Part shown: piece after piece, positions 8,094-17,304 of the stretch
Layout: every line of letters starts with the position of its first letter
How positions within the stretch are numbered: the first letter of the stretch is position 1
NCBI GenBank assembly: GCA_019421015.1
Contig: JAHZGC010000003.1
Location: 10,248 to 74,247 of the forward strand
Length of the DNA: 64,000 nt
Reading direction: 5' to 3'
Source: Coriobacteriaceae bacterium
GTDB lineage: Bacteria; Actinomycetota; Coriobacteriia; Coriobacteriales; UMGS124
Notes under the pieces: model-generated
Told to the model about the DNA's origin: nothing
Databases searched by the model: none
Seen by the model: the letters and a program-made list of their open reading frames with translations, nothing else
Program-made: the position numbers and the translations under genes

Positions 8094-9067
8094 ACACGCA
8101 CTCCCATCGCGTCCGGTCGGGTCGCCGCGGCCTCGTAGGCCGCCACGATCTTCGCCACCAGATTATGACGCACGACGTCGCCGCCTTTGAGCTCGACGAA
8201 GGCGATGTCGTCGATACCATCGAGAATATGGCGCACGGCCCCCAAAGACGACGCGCCGCCGGGAAGGTCGGTCTGGCTCGCGTCGCCGGTGATGACGAAC
8301 GTGCTCCCAAAGCCAAGGCGCGTGAGAAACATCTTCATCTGTTCGGGCGTGGCGTTCTGCGCCTCGTCGAGGATCACGAAGGCGTCGGAGAGCGTGCGCC
8401 CGCGCATGAAGGCAAGCGGCGCGATCTCGATAGTCCCCAGCTCCAAGAGGGCGTCGACCTCCCCGGCGTCCATCATGGCATAGAGGGCGTCGTAGAGGGG
8501 GCGAATGTAGGGGTTGATCTTCTCCTCCAGGGTACCCGGCAAAAAGCCCAGGCTCTCGCCCGCCTCTACCACCGGCCGTGTAAGCACGATGCGCCCGACC
8601 TCTTTGCGCCGCAGCGCCGCCACGGCCATAGCCATGGCGAGGAAGGTCTTGCCCGTGCCGGCGGGTCCCAACCCAAAGGTTATGGTATGGGAGCGGATGG
8701 CGTCGAGGTAGCGCTTCTGGCCGGCCGTCTTGGGACGGACGGCCTTGCCTTTATGGGTCAGGACCACGTCGTCGAGCAGCTCCTTGGGAGCGTAGGCGTC
8801 CTCGCGCAGCATCTGGATTGCCCGCTCCACGTAGGCGGCGTCGGGACGCGAGCCCGCCTCGATGGAGGCAAAGATCCCGGAGAAGAGCTGGGTGAGCGTT
8901 TTGACTTCGGCCGCATTGCCGGCGATGATCACCTCGTCGCCCCGCACGGTCACATCCGCGTCGAAGCGGTCGTCCACAACGTTGAGCAGTTCGTCGTCGA
9001 GGCCGGTCACCAAAGCCGGGTCGACTGCGGCCGGGATGCTGAGCCGCGCCTCGTGGCGTCGTTCCAA
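8090..9067 (-). CDS. phoH: PhoH-family ATPase
   Basis: A 325-residue PhoH-like P-loop ATPase, often coupled to YbeY and thought to act in RNA metabolism. The Walker A is GPAGTGKT, the Walker B is FVILDEAQN and sensor-like GDASQTDLP follows; an N-terminal KH-like region precedes the ATPase. The start is a TTG (MERRHEARL) with GGAGGG five bases upstream, a stronger site than any internal ATG. It starts 9 bases after galE ends and overlaps ybeY by 4 bases, so galE-phoH-ybeY appear co-transcribed. Confidence 0.94.
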   Translation of the reverse strand: MERRHEARLSIPAAVDPALVTGLDDELLNVVDDRFDADVTVRGDEVIIAGNAAEVKTLTQLFSGIFASIEAGSRPDAAYVERAIQMLREDAYAPKELLDDVVLTHKGKAVRPKTAGQKRYLDAIRSHTITFGLGPAGTGKTFLAMAMAVAALRRKEVGRIVLTRPVVEAGESLGFLPGTLEEKINPYIRPLYDALYAMMDAGEVDALLELGTIEIAPLAFMRGRTLSDAFVILDEAQNATPEQMKMFLTRLGFGSTFVITGDASQTDLPGGASSLGAVRHILDGIDDIAFVELKGGDVVRHNLVAKIVAAYEAAATRPDAMGVRV

Positions 9068-9076
9068 AGGACCCTC

Positions 9077-10138
9077 CTACTCCGTGGCGCCCACGTAGCC
9101 GTTGGGGTTCATCGACTGCCAGCGCCAGGAGTCGGCGCACATGTCGTCTATGCCATACTGGGCGGTCCAGCCCATGAGCTCGCGGGCCTTGTCGCAGTTG
9201 GCGTAGTTCTCGGCGATGTCGCCCTCACGGCGCGGGCAGATCTCGTAGGGCAGCTCCTTGCCGCAGGCCTTCGAGAAGGCCGCGATGACCTCGAGCACGC
9301 TATAGCCGTTGCCGGTGCCCAGGTTGAACACGTGCACGCCGGTCTTGCCGCGCATATAGTCGAGGGCCGCCACGTGGCCACGGGCGAGGTCGACCACGTG
9401 AATGTAGTCGCGCACGCCGGTCCCATCGGGGGTGGGGTAGTCGTTGCCGAAGACCCGTACGGCAGGCAGCTGGCCGATGGCCACCTTGGCCACGTAGGGC
9501 ACAAGGTTGTTGGGGATCCCCTTGGGGTCCTCGCCGATCAGGCCCGACGGGTGGGCACCGATGGGGTTGAAGTAGCGCAGGAGCATGACGTTCCAGCGGG
9601 GGTCGGCCTCATAGAGGTCGCGCAGCATCTGTTCGTTCATCGACTTGGTGCGGCCGTAGGGGTTGGTGGCCGGCTTGAGCGGCGACTCCTCGGTCACCGG
9701 CACCGCGTCGGGCTCGCCGTAGACCGTGCTCGAGGAGGAGAACACGATGTCGTAGACGCCGTGGTCGCGCAGGGCGCGGGCGAGCTCGAGCGTGCCGCCG
9801 AGGTTGTTCTGGTAGTACTCGATGGGCTTGTGGACCGACTCGCCCACGGCCTTGAACGCCGCAAAGTGGATGGCCCCCTCGACCGGGTGCTCCTCGAGGA
9901 TGCGGTCGAGCAGGGCGCCGTCGCGCACGTCGCCCTGGTAGAAGGCGCGGATGGGGCGCCCGGCGATGCGTTCGACGCGCTTGAGCGAGACCTCGCTCGC
10001 ATTGGAGAGGTCGTCGACCACCACCACGTCGTAGCCGCTGCCGAGCAGCTCGACGCAGGTGTGACTGCCGATGAAGCCGGCACCGCCGGTCACGAGGATC
10101 ACGGGGCGGGCAGCGGGGTCTGTGGTGCAGGAGGGCAT
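9077..10138 (-). CDS. galE: UDP-glucose 4-epimerase GalE
   Basis: A 353-residue short-chain dehydrogenase-type epimerase interconverting UDP-glucose and UDP-galactose. The Rossmann NAD site is VTGGAGFIGSH, the catalytic Ser/Tyr/Lys are in SSSSTVYGEP and NPYGRTKSMNE, and the substrate block is LRYFNPIGAHPSG, all diagnostic of GalE rather than generic epimerases. It supplies UDP-galactose, possibly for the surface glycans encoded next door. The ATG (MPSC) has AGGGAG nine bases upstream; an upstream in-frame extension of 36 codons lacks family similarity. Confidence 0.95.
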   Translation of the reverse strand: MPSCTTDPAARPVILVTGGAGFIGSHTCVELLGSGYDVVVVDDLSNASEVSLKRVERIAGRPIRAFYQGDVRDGALLDRILEEHPVEGAIHFAAFKAVGESVHKPIEYYQNNLGGTLELARALRDHGVYDIVFSSSSTVYGEPDAVPVTEESPLKPATNPYGRTKSMNEQMLRDLYEADPRWNVMLLRYFNPIGAHPSGLIGEDPKGIPNNLVPYVAKVAIGQLPAVRVFGNDYPTPDGTGVRDYIHVVDLARGHVAALDYMRGKTGVHVFNLGTGNGYSVLEVIAAFSKACGKELPYEICPRREGDIAENYANCDKARELMGWTAQYGIDDMCADSWRWQSMNPNGYVGATE

Positions 10139-10291
10139 GGGCTGGGTCTCCCTTCGGGTCGGGTTGTGTGGGGATATGATATACGGCCTGGATCGACGGG
10201 GTACTCCACAAGCGTCGCAAGCCAAGCAATCAGCGTATGGAGGCACCAGAGAAACCCATTACCGCTATCCGGCAGGCTTCGACCCAAATGT

Positions 10292-12358
10292 TCAGCCTTT
10301 CCTCTCGCCATCGACGCATCCCAGCTTGTAGTATGCACTCCAAGGGTCAAAGTTCTGGTTGTGCGTCGGATCCCCTTTGGCCAACAGATCCGAATGCTCT
10401 TGCAGAAACTGCCCCGCATCCTCGGCCATAGGCTCAACCCAACCCACCAGCAGCGAACGCGGGCCTTCGATATGTGCCTCTGCGAATGGGCAGTATGCGT
10501 TGAGCAGCCCCGCTTCGTAAGCTCGCACCACCAGCTCGTTCAATGCATAGAGGGGGTGCTCATAGGCCGCCGCCGCATCCGCCCAGCCTTTCGGCAACGG
10601 GAGCCGAACCATACACGCATCATCGCTCACGACAAGGTGGTCGTAGGGCCGCACCGCGCGACCCAAAAAAGCCTCGTCAGCCCAGGGGAGCCCCTTGCCT
10701 AGTTTGATGATTGAGCCATCCGGAGCAGCCAGGCAGCCCGAGCACTCGGCCAAACCATCTTGACGCATCGCCCGCGGTACAACTGAAAAGACCTCGGGAC
10801 GATTAAAATAGCCGAGCATCGTCTCAAGGTCGCCTTGCGAAAGGGTCACGTCGTCCCGAACGATCAGCGCCACATCACCTGCGGCGTCTTTGAGAAAACG
10901 GGCCAGAGCCGCTCCGTCAGAAGTGACGCAGCACACCTTTGTCGACACCCCATGGGTCTCCCCATACCCTGTAACCGCCTCGACTAGCCCGCAGGGAACA
11001 CGCTCTCCCAGCGCGACACAGGTCAGTGACGGAGCGCTTTTGGGCAACGCAAAGTCGACCCGGTAGGTTGAATCCGTCTCGGCCCTGTACACCAGAGCTG
11101 GAATGCCCCGTCGTTCCAAATGGTCGACGATAGCGCGACGGCCGGCCTCTTGGGCCCATGGCTTTGCGTCCGCGTTGGCGTTGGTGGAGGCGGCGTGTTG
11201 TCTCCAATGGTAGAGGACATAGGGCAGGCGCACGGCCTTGCGACCCTGTTCGAGCACCTTGAGCGTGAGGTCGTAGTCCTGGGCCCCGTCCACCTCGGGA
11301 CCCGAACGCTCTGTTGCCTCCAATGCCCGTCGGCTCACAGTAAGCAGATGGATGACGTAGTTGTTCGAATAAAGAAAATCCCAGTTCAAAGGAGGTTTGA
11401 ACAAGGGAATTTTAAAACATTCCCCATCAAAGGTGTCCTCATCGCAGTAAAGCAAGTCGACAGAGGGATCATCTGCCACAGCACGCACGATTGCCGCCAA
11501 AGCATGGGGTTCCAAGAAATCATCGTGGTCAAGAAAGGCCACGTAGTCACCATGGGATGCAGCTATGCCCACGTTTGTATTGCCCGCAATCCCATCGTTT
11601 TTGGGATGGTCTACCACAACAATGCGCGCATCGGGGTGCGATGCCAGAACCGACGCCACGCCCGCATCCTCCGGGCTGGCGTTCACGAGCACCAGCTCCC
11701 AAGTCCCGTAGGTCTGGGCCTCCACCGAAGAAATCATAGTCTCGAGAAACTCAGGTGGGGTTCGATAAACAGGGGTCACCAGGGAGATAAGCGGGCCCGC
11801 GGATGGGGGCAAAAGCTCCTGTTCCATAACTGTGCGATGGCATTCGAGCCAGGGACCATAGTCCTCAACGGCAGCGTAGGCGTTGCGAATCTGTTCGAAG
11901 TGGCCTACGGCATGTTCGTTACGCAATCTGCGACTGACCAAATATCGGGCCTTACGCGAATGAAGCGCAAATGCCAGCTGACGCCGGGGGATCGGCATCT
12001 CAAACTCGGACGCCACCCAACGCTCCCCATCAATGTCCAACACTGTCGAACTACAGACCGAGACTTTCGAATGGCCCCCGAGCACTGAGGTCATGGCGCG
12101 AGACACCCAATTCAAGCTAAGGGTCTCCACCTCATCACGCCCTATGGCAAGAATCGACCAGACCAAACCTGAGGGCCTTGCATTGAGGCCTGTCTCATCG
12201 GCCCGCACACAACCGCCAATACGCAATGCCCCCCCTCTTTGACGCTCGCGAGCCGTAAGGGGGTTCCTCATCAACGTCTCGTGCACTGCCGCAGTAAGTC
12301 CCCCACTCGCACCGGCCCGCACCATGCACCTCTCATTTCTACCAACCACCCGCGACAT
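10292..12358 (-). CDS. Two-domain GT2-family glycosyltransferase
   Basis: A 688-residue protein with a central GT2 glycosyltransferase domain (about residues 190-420). It shows the opening strand LISLVTPVYRTPPEFL, NDGIAGNTNVGI, the metal-binding DHDD in YVAFLDHDDFLEP, CDEDTFDG, and the late GAQDYDLTLKVLEQG. The N-terminal ~180 residues look like a beta-rich accessory domain and the last ~230 like a degenerate second GT-A fold, an architecture seen in rhamnan/O-antigen polymer transferases. The sugar and acceptor cannot be told, but the neighbouring dTDP-rhamnose genes make a rhamnosyl donor plausible. The first ATG is used; ATGs 11 and 29 codons later are alternatives. Confidence 0.8.
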   Translation of the reverse strand: MSRVVGRNERCMVRAGASGGLTAAVHETLMRNPLTARERQRGGALRIGGCVRADETGLNARPSGLVWSILAIGRDEVETLSLNWVSRAMTSVLGGHSKVSVCSSTVLDIDGERWVASEFEMPIPRRQLAFALHSRKARYLVSRRLRNEHAVGHFEQIRNAYAAVEDYGPWLECHRTVMEQELLPPSAGPLISLVTPVYRTPPEFLETMISSVEAQTYGTWELVLVNASPEDAGVASVLASHPDARIVVVDHPKNDGIAGNTNVGIAASHGDYVAFLDHDDFLEPHALAAIVRAVADDPSVDLLYCDEDTFDGECFKIPLFKPPLNWDFLYSNNYVIHLLTVSRRALEATERSGPEVDGAQDYDLTLKVLEQGRKAVRLPYVLYHWRQHAASTNANADAKPWAQEAGRRAIVDHLERRGIPALVYRAETDSTYRVDFALPKSAPSLTCVALGERVPCGLVEAVTGYGETHGVSTKVCCVTSDGAALARFLKDAAGDVALIVRDDVTLSQGDLETMLGYFNRPEVFSVVPRAMRQDGLAECSGCLAAPDGSIIKLGKGLPWADEAFLGRAVRPYDHLVVSDDACMVRLPLPKGWADAAAAYEHPLYALNELVVRAYEAGLLNAYCPFAEAHIEGPRSLLVGWVEPMAEDAGQFLQEHSDLLAKGDPTHNQNFDPWSAYYKLGCVDGERKG

Positions 12359-12438
12359 TCCAAAACCCGCCCTTCTCCATGGACCCTATCCTTGGCAAGA
12401 GCATCTTCTCGAACGCCAAGTCATCATAAAACATTGGT

Positions 12439-12468
12439 ATCATAGGGTATTTCTCGTTGGCGTCTCAA
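12439..12468 (-). promoter_or_regulatory. Candidate promoter for the two-domain glycosyltransferase gene
   Basis: Read on the minus strand, TTGAGA is followed after 18 bases by TATGAT, each one base from the sigma-70 consensus. It would start transcription about 70 bases before the glycosyltransferase gene. The -10 region lies in GGTATCATAGG on the plus strand, an 11-mer that recurs in the other divergent gap near 24893. Confidence 0.4.
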
Positions 12469-12520
12469 GGGACGCACGACCCTCTCCTGTCCATCCCCGA
12501 ACCCCTGGGAGCAACGTTAC

Positions 12521-14482
12521 ATGGCTCAACATAGCAACGTAAGCAACCAAAACACTTATATCGATATTGACCTAGTTTCAGGCAATATAGACAGTCCTTA
12601 TGGTAGTGGTGTCTCTCGGAACAACATTTACACCAGATCAAACCCTCCCTATGCACGGGGCAACTATGGCCATCGGCCAAAACGCCCCCACTCACGGCGT
12701 AAATTCATCGTCCTGGGTGCCGCCGTGGGAACCGTAGCCGTGCTTGGAGGAGCCGTCGGAGTACTCGCCCATAACGGCCTGGGCCTCATCGACACCGCCA
12801 AAGCCCAGGCCGCCGAGCTAAACGCCACCGCGAGCCAGCTTATGGAATCCATGGCAAGTGCCGACTTCGCCTCGGCTCACATGTTGTGCCCCCAACTCGC
12901 AACACAGGCTGCAAATCTGAAGAACACCCTCGATAACAGGCTTGTTAGTTTCGCCGAGAATCTCACCGACTACGGAAGCGACATCCGTGCCGCACGCACA
13001 TTGCTCGACGAACTCCAGTCTGTAACGCAAACGGCTCTCGAGCCTCTCACGGCCACGCTTGAACGCTACAGCGTGGAGACCCTTCTGGTATATATCGACG
13101 GGGGAATGCAGATTGACATAGCTGGGGTACAAGACATTATTAACACCGTCATGGCAGCGATTCCTGCAGTTCGTTCCTGTTTTGCCACAATTGAACAGAT
13201 TGACAAAGGTCTGCATGTGGACCAGCTTAAGACCGTCGTAGACACCTTGCACGACAAGGTGGGCCCATATATAGGCCTGCTCGACGTAGCCGAGCAAGTC
13301 CTCCCCCTCGTTCCCGGGCTCCTGGGAGCCTACGGACCACGTACTTACCTTATGGTTGCCCAAACCAATTCCGAAATCGCAGCAACGGGAGGCTTCCCGG
13401 GAGCTATGGGCTATGCCTACCTCGACAATGGCCGATTCGACATGGGCAGCTTCACGTCGGTGTTCCAGGTAATTCCGCGGCTTGAAACCCCCCTTTATAT
13501 AACCGACGAGGAACGCCTGCTCTTTGGAGATGGTATCTCGTATGCGACCGATACCTTTGGCCATAATCCAGACTTTCCTCGTGCCGCCGAGCTATGGGCC
13601 CAGGCCAACGAACAAGTCAACGGTTTTCCCATCGATGGCGTGCTTGCATTGGATCCCGTGTTTCTCCAGACAATGTTGGGGCTCACCGGTTCGAGTGTAG
13701 CCATGAGCGACGGCTCATATATTGACGGCTCCAACGCAGCTCAAGCCCTGCTCAACTCGGTGTACTGGAACTACCTCTTCGATTCGGCCAGTCAGGACGC
13801 GTACTTCTCCGAAGCCGCCTCTGGGGCCGCCGAGGTCATCATGTCCTCCCTAAGCTCCATGAAGCCGCAGCAGCTTCTGGAGGTAATTGCGCAGGCCTTT
13901 GAGGATCGGCGCCTCAACCTCTGGCTCTCCAACCCTCAGGAAGAAGATTTGCTGCGCCAGTTCAACCTCGACGGCGGTATCGAGGGGGACATATCCAAGC
14001 CGGAGCTTGGCGTATTCCTTAACGATGCAATTTGGTCAAAAATCGAATGGTACCTGCACATGCAGATAGACCTAGGTCCCGAAGCCAACGTCGACGGGGC
14101 TCGGACCGTACCCACGACGGTCACCCTCACCAACACTATCACCTATGAGGAGGCCTGGGCAGCCAACGGTAATGCTTACATCGTGGGTTACAACGAGGAC
14201 ATCAAACGCGAAGACGGTGACATGGGCATCACGTTCTTCTTGTATGCGCCCACGGGGGGTACGATTGTAAACTACTCCTGCGATGAGACCCCCAGCGGGT
14301 ACTCGGCCCCCATCGGCACGGCCACCCATAAAGACCGCGCCGTAGTGACGGGAGTGGCAAAAATCCTTCCGGGGGAGTCCATTATCTTACGCTTCGATAC
14401 CGTGCTGCCTTCAGGCTGCACCGCCCCACTCGAAGTAGACTCGACACCGTTGGGGCAAGGAACTGTAATCACTCGTGCCTAA
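12521..14482 (+). CDS. DUF4012-family surface protein, twin-arginine-like leader
   Basis: A 653-residue exported or membrane-anchored protein of the DUF4012 family, whose biochemical role is not established. A ~60-residue polar N-terminus precedes SRRKFIVLGAAVGTVAVLGG, a hydrophobic segment with a twin-arginine-like motif. Residues ~90-280 are helical (coiled-coil-like), followed by the family core YGPRTYLMVAQTNSEIAATGGFPG. The C-terminal ~150 residues form a beta-rich domain (TVTLTNTITY, FLYAPTGGTI). A shorter paralogue is encoded at 33384-35219 on the other strand, also beside rhamnose genes, suggesting a role in the wall polysaccharide system; this is inference. A terminator follows immediately. 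Confidence 0.82.
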   Translation: MAQHSNVSNQNTYIDIDLVSGNIDSPYGSGVSRNNIYTRSNPPYARGNYGHRPKRPHSRRKFIVLGAAVGTVAVLGGAVGVLAHNGLGLIDTAKAQAAELNATASQLMESMASADFASAHMLCPQLATQAANLKNTLDNRLVSFAENLTDYGSDIRAARTLLDELQSVTQTALEPLTATLERYSVETLLVYIDGGMQIDIAGVQDIINTVMAAIPAVRSCFATIEQIDKGLHVDQLKTVVDTLHDKVGPYIGLLDVAEQVLPLVPGLLGAYGPRTYLMVAQTNSEIAATGGFPGAMGYAYLDNGRFDMGSFTSVFQVIPRLETPLYITDEERLLFGDGISYATDTFGHNPDFPRAAELWAQANEQVNGFPIDGVLALDPVFLQTMLGLTGSSVAMSDGSYIDGSNAAQALLNSVYWNYLFDSASQDAYFSEAASGAAEVIMSSLSSMKPQQLLEVIAQAFEDRRLNLWLSNPQEEDLLRQFNLDGGIEGDISKPELGVFLNDAIWSKIEWYLHMQIDLGPEANVDGARTVPTTVTLTNTITYEEAWAANGNAYIVGYNEDIKREDGDMGITFFLYAPTGGTIVNYSCDETPSGYSAPIGTATHKDRAVVTGVAKILPGESIILRFDTVLPSGCTAPLEVDSTPLGQGTVITRA

Positions 14483-14487
14483 CGAGA

Positions 14488-14526
14488 AAGGCTGCCGTGG
14501 CTCTGTTTGAACGGCAGCCTTATTTT
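14488..14526 (+). terminator. Rho-independent terminator after DUF4012 gene
   Basis: An 11-bp perfect stem (AAGGCTGCCGT/ACGGCAGCCTT) with a 13-base loop is followed by ATTTTC. It starts 6 bases after the DUF4012 stop. The next ~120 bases up to rmlC show nothing recognisable. Confidence 0.85.
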
Positions 14527-14648
14527 CGACACCCTATTCATCTAATCATCATTCAAAACGCTCTGCGCAGCCCAGCGGGGCACCTTTCCCCCGGCATGGT
14601 GACCGCCACCAGCCGTTCTTTTCTTACCATGGAACCTACCCGACGTAC

Positions 14649-15206
14649 CTAGCAAAACCTCTCGATATATGCACGGAAGGTCGGGGCAATGCCGTCTTTG
14701 CTTGAAAGTATCGGCAGACCGTCAGAATCAGGCCAGGAAATAGCAAGGTCTGGATCATTCCAGATGATAGCGCCCTCGTCATCAGGGTGATACACGTCGT
14801 CGCACTTATAGGAGAACACGGCTATGTCGCTCAGTACGACAAACCCATGGGCAAAGCCGCGCGGCAAAAACAGCTGTCGCCCGTTGTCCTCGGTCAGCTC
14901 CTCGCCGACCCAGCGGCCAAACGTCGGGCTTTGAGGCCGCACGTCAACCCCCACGTCGAACACAGCGCCGCGCACGCATCGAACGAGCTTTGCCTGCGGG
15001 TGGTTGATCTGGAAATGAAGGCCGCGCAGGACGCCCTTGGTCGAGCACGACTCGTTGTCCTGCACAAAGCGGGCGGTCACTCCCGCCGCCACGAACTCAG
15101 GCTCCTTGTAGGTTTCCGCAAACCAGCCGCGGGCGTCGCCGAACCTCTTTGCCTCGATTCGCACGGCCCCCTCGGCCGCCAACGGCGTAAAGGTGAAGTT
15201 TCCCAT
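14649..15206 (-). CDS. rmlC: dTDP-4-dehydrorhamnose 3,5-epimerase RmlC
   Basis: A 185-residue cupin-fold epimerase that converts dTDP-4-keto-6-deoxyglucose to dTDP-4-keto-rhamnose, third step of dTDP-L-rhamnose synthesis. Typical blocks are visible: FGDARGWFAETY, RFVQDNESCSTKGVLRGLHFQ with the catalytic His, VRGAVFDVGVDVRPQSPTFG, and LFLPRGFAHGFVVLSD. Length is normal. The ATG shares one base with the rmlB stop (TAATG), so the two are translationally coupled. It is the last gene of the minus-strand envelope operon. Confidence 0.96.
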   Translation of the reverse strand: MGNFTFTPLAAEGAVRIEAKRFGDARGWFAETYKEPEFVAAGVTARFVQDNESCSTKGVLRGLHFQINHPQAKLVRCVRGAVFDVGVDVRPQSPTFGRWVGEELTEDNGRQLFLPRGFAHGFVVLSDIAVFSYKCDDVYHPDDEGAIIWNDPDLAISWPDSDGLPILSSKDGIAPTFRAYIERFC

Positions 15207-16282
15207 TAGGCAAGGTCCTCCCTGTTGCCGTACATCTGGCTGTAATAGCTGCGATACGAGCCGGAGGTCACGTCTTCGACCCAGTCCTGGTTCGCGAGGT
15301 ACCAGTCAAGGGTCTTGACGATTCCCTCCTCAAAGGAGGTCTGGGGACTCCAACCCAGTTCACGGCCGATCTTCGAAGGGTCGATGCCGTAGCGGCGGTC
15401 ATGGCCCAGGCGGTCGGTGACATGGTGAATCAGAGACTCGTTCACCGAGGGGTCGCCATGGTCATGGACGTAATCGACGATCGTTTTGACGATGTACATG
15501 TTGGTGCGTTCGTTGTGGCCGCCGATGTTGTAGACCTCGCCGGCAGGGGCTTTGTGAAGCACCAGGTCGATGGCGCGGCAATGGTCTTCCACATACAGCC
15601 AGTCACGCACGTTCAGGCCATCGCCGTAGACGGGGAGGTTCTCGTGAGCCATGGCATTGCGCAGCATAAGGGGGATGAGCTTCTCGGGGAACTGGAAGGG
15701 GCCGTAGTTGTTGGAGCAGCGCGTCACGTTGACCGGCAGCCCGTAGGTCTCGGCATAGGCAAGGACAAACAGGTCGGCCGACGCCTTCGATGCCGAGTAG
15801 GGGCTGCGGGGCGACAGGGGCGTGTCCTCCCTGAACAAGGCGTCCGGGTCGTCTTCGGGCAGCGACCCGTACACCTCGTCGGTCGAGACCTGCAGGAAGC
15901 GATGGTCGCCAAAACCGCCGTCGGCCTCGCACCACGCGTCGCGAGCCACGTCGAGCAGGGTTTGGGTGCCCGCCACGTTCGTTTTGCAGAAAAGGCCCGG
16001 ATCGATGATGGAGCGGTCCACATGGCTTTCCGCGGCAAAGTTCACAATCCAGTCGGGCCGATGGGCCTCCACTATCGAGGCCATCGCCTCGCGGTTGCAG
16101 ATGTCCTCCTGCGCGAATGTGTGGCGGGGGTCGTCAAGAACGCTCTCAAGGTTCTTGAGATTACCCGCATAGGTGAGTTTGTCGACATTGACAACCCGGG
16201 CGTCGGGATGCTCCGACAACACATGGAGCACGAAGTTCGACCCGATAAACCCGGCACCACCCGTAACAAGATACGTCTTCAA
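15206..16282 (-). CDS. rmlB: dTDP-glucose 4,6-dehydratase RmlB
   Basis: A 358-residue NAD-dependent dehydratase, second step of dTDP-L-rhamnose synthesis. Seen are the Rossmann motif VTGGAGFIGSNF, NFAAESHVDRSI, the STDEVYG block with catalytic Asp-Glu, YSASKASADLF (Tyr-x3-Lys) and RCSNNYGPFQFPEKLIP, all RmlB hallmarks. The start given is a TTG (reading MKTYLVTGG) because AAGGGAG lies seven bases upstream; an ATG five codons earlier would bury this site in the coding sequence. Downstream it overlaps rmlC by one base. Confidence 0.95.
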   Translation of the reverse strand: MKTYLVTGGAGFIGSNFVLHVLSEHPDARVVNVDKLTYAGNLKNLESVLDDPRHTFAQEDICNREAMASIVEAHRPDWIVNFAAESHVDRSIIDPGLFCKTNVAGTQTLLDVARDAWCEADGGFGDHRFLQVSTDEVYGSLPEDDPDALFREDTPLSPRSPYSASKASADLFVLAYAETYGLPVNVTRCSNNYGPFQFPEKLIPLMLRNAMAHENLPVYGDGLNVRDWLYVEDHCRAIDLVLHKAPAGEVYNIGGHNERTNMYIVKTIVDYVHDHGDPSVNESLIHHVTDRLGHDRRYGIDPSKIGRELGWSPQTSFEEGIVKTLDWYLANQDWVEDVTSGSYRSYYSQMYGNREDLA

Positions 16283-16352
16283 AGCAGCTCCCTTCATAGG
16301 ATAATTGCAGACACGAACCGCATTTGATCGCCAATACATATCAAAGGCAGTC

Positions 16353-17300
16353 TTATATTCTGTCCCCTTGCGCAAATGGACTCCGCAAGGAGGCATCCAT
16401 TGACTCCAACGCTCGGGCGATCCGCTGGATTCCAGGACCATCCCATGCTTCCTGAACCTGCCGAAGCAGGGCACGCATGGGCGCAGCATCCCCATAAACG
16501 ACGGGAGAGTCGTAGGGGCGGTCGGGAAAGACGCCATACTCGAGCTCAAGATCAAGGCCGTTGTCGCGGATAAACGACAGGGCCTGGCAACCAAGGGAGA
16601 CCGCGACGCCGGTGCAGCAGTTCATTACCTCGGTGCCAAGGAGGGGCGTCGTGGCCGCAACGGCGATTTGGGTCGCAAGGTCGTCGACGTGGATAAAATC
16701 GCACTTGTTGGTGCCCGAGGTGAACGGGAATGTGCGCCTCCCCTCCCGGCTCGCCAGGACCATCTTGCCAAAGACGGAGCTGCTGCGCAGGTCATCCCCA
16801 TAGATATAGTAGCCGCGCAACCATCGCAAGGAGGCGTCGACCTGCGGGGCCATGACGCCCATAACGGCTTCGCGCAGGGCGTTTTTGGCAATGCCGTACA
16901 TGCTGAGCGGCGCACAGGGCGTGCTCGAGGTGATGGCGCCCTCATGGTAGCCGACCTCGTGCATGGACCCCATCACGGCGACGCGTTCGCAACCCGATCG
17001 AGCCATGGCCCCGACAAAGGCGTAGTGTTTCGCGATATCCTCGAGATGTGTGGGCGCGTTGTGGACAAAACCGTTGCGGTATGCAAGGTGAATGCACGTG
17101 TCAGGGCTCCCCAGGCGCTCGAAGAGACCGTCCTCATCAGCCTCCTCGAGCACGTCGCACACCACGCAACGAACGGAGCCCGACGAGAACGTCGCTGGAC
17201 GCCGTGTTACGGCCACAACATCGAACCCAAGGTCTACCAGCGCCTCCACCACATGGGGGCCGATATACCCGTTGGCTCCGGTCACCAAAACCGTGCTCAT
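16353..17300 (-). CDS. NAD-dependent epimerase/dehydratase (sugar-nucleotide type)
   Basis: A 315-residue extended short-chain dehydrogenase, probably acting on a nucleotide sugar for the surface glycan. The NAD site reads VTGANGYIGPHVVEAL and the active-site Tyr-x3-Lys is MYGIAKNALRE, preceded by VMGSMHEVGYHEGA instead of the more usual S-S-x-x-V-Y-G. RWLRGYYIYGDDLRSSS and DFIHVDDLATQIAVA are further family blocks. The exact reaction (epimerase, reductase or dehydratase) cannot be told. The ATG at MSTVLVTG begins right at the Rossmann fold. It lies 4 bases after the acyltransferase gene in the same transcript. Confidence 0.82.
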   Translation of the reverse strand: MSTVLVTGANGYIGPHVVEALVDLGFDVVAVTRRPATFSSGSVRCVVCDVLEEADEDGLFERLGSPDTCIHLAYRNGFVHNAPTHLEDIAKHYAFVGAMARSGCERVAVMGSMHEVGYHEGAITSSTPCAPLSMYGIAKNALREAVMGVMAPQVDASLRWLRGYYIYGDDLRSSSVFGKMVLASREGRRTFPFTSGTNKCDFIHVDDLATQIAVAATTPLLGTEVMNCCTGVAVSLGCQALSFIRDNGLDLELEYGVFPDRPYDSPVVYGDAAPMRALLRQVQEAWDGPGIQRIARALESMDASLRSPFAQGDRI

Positions 17301-17304
17301 ATCC

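Noticed and set aside
8165..10702. Long plus-strand open reading frame (845 codons) opposite phoH-galE
   Set aside because: It runs antisense to two clearly recognised genes, has no family motif and a His/Gly/Val-rich composition typical of GC-rich antisense frames.
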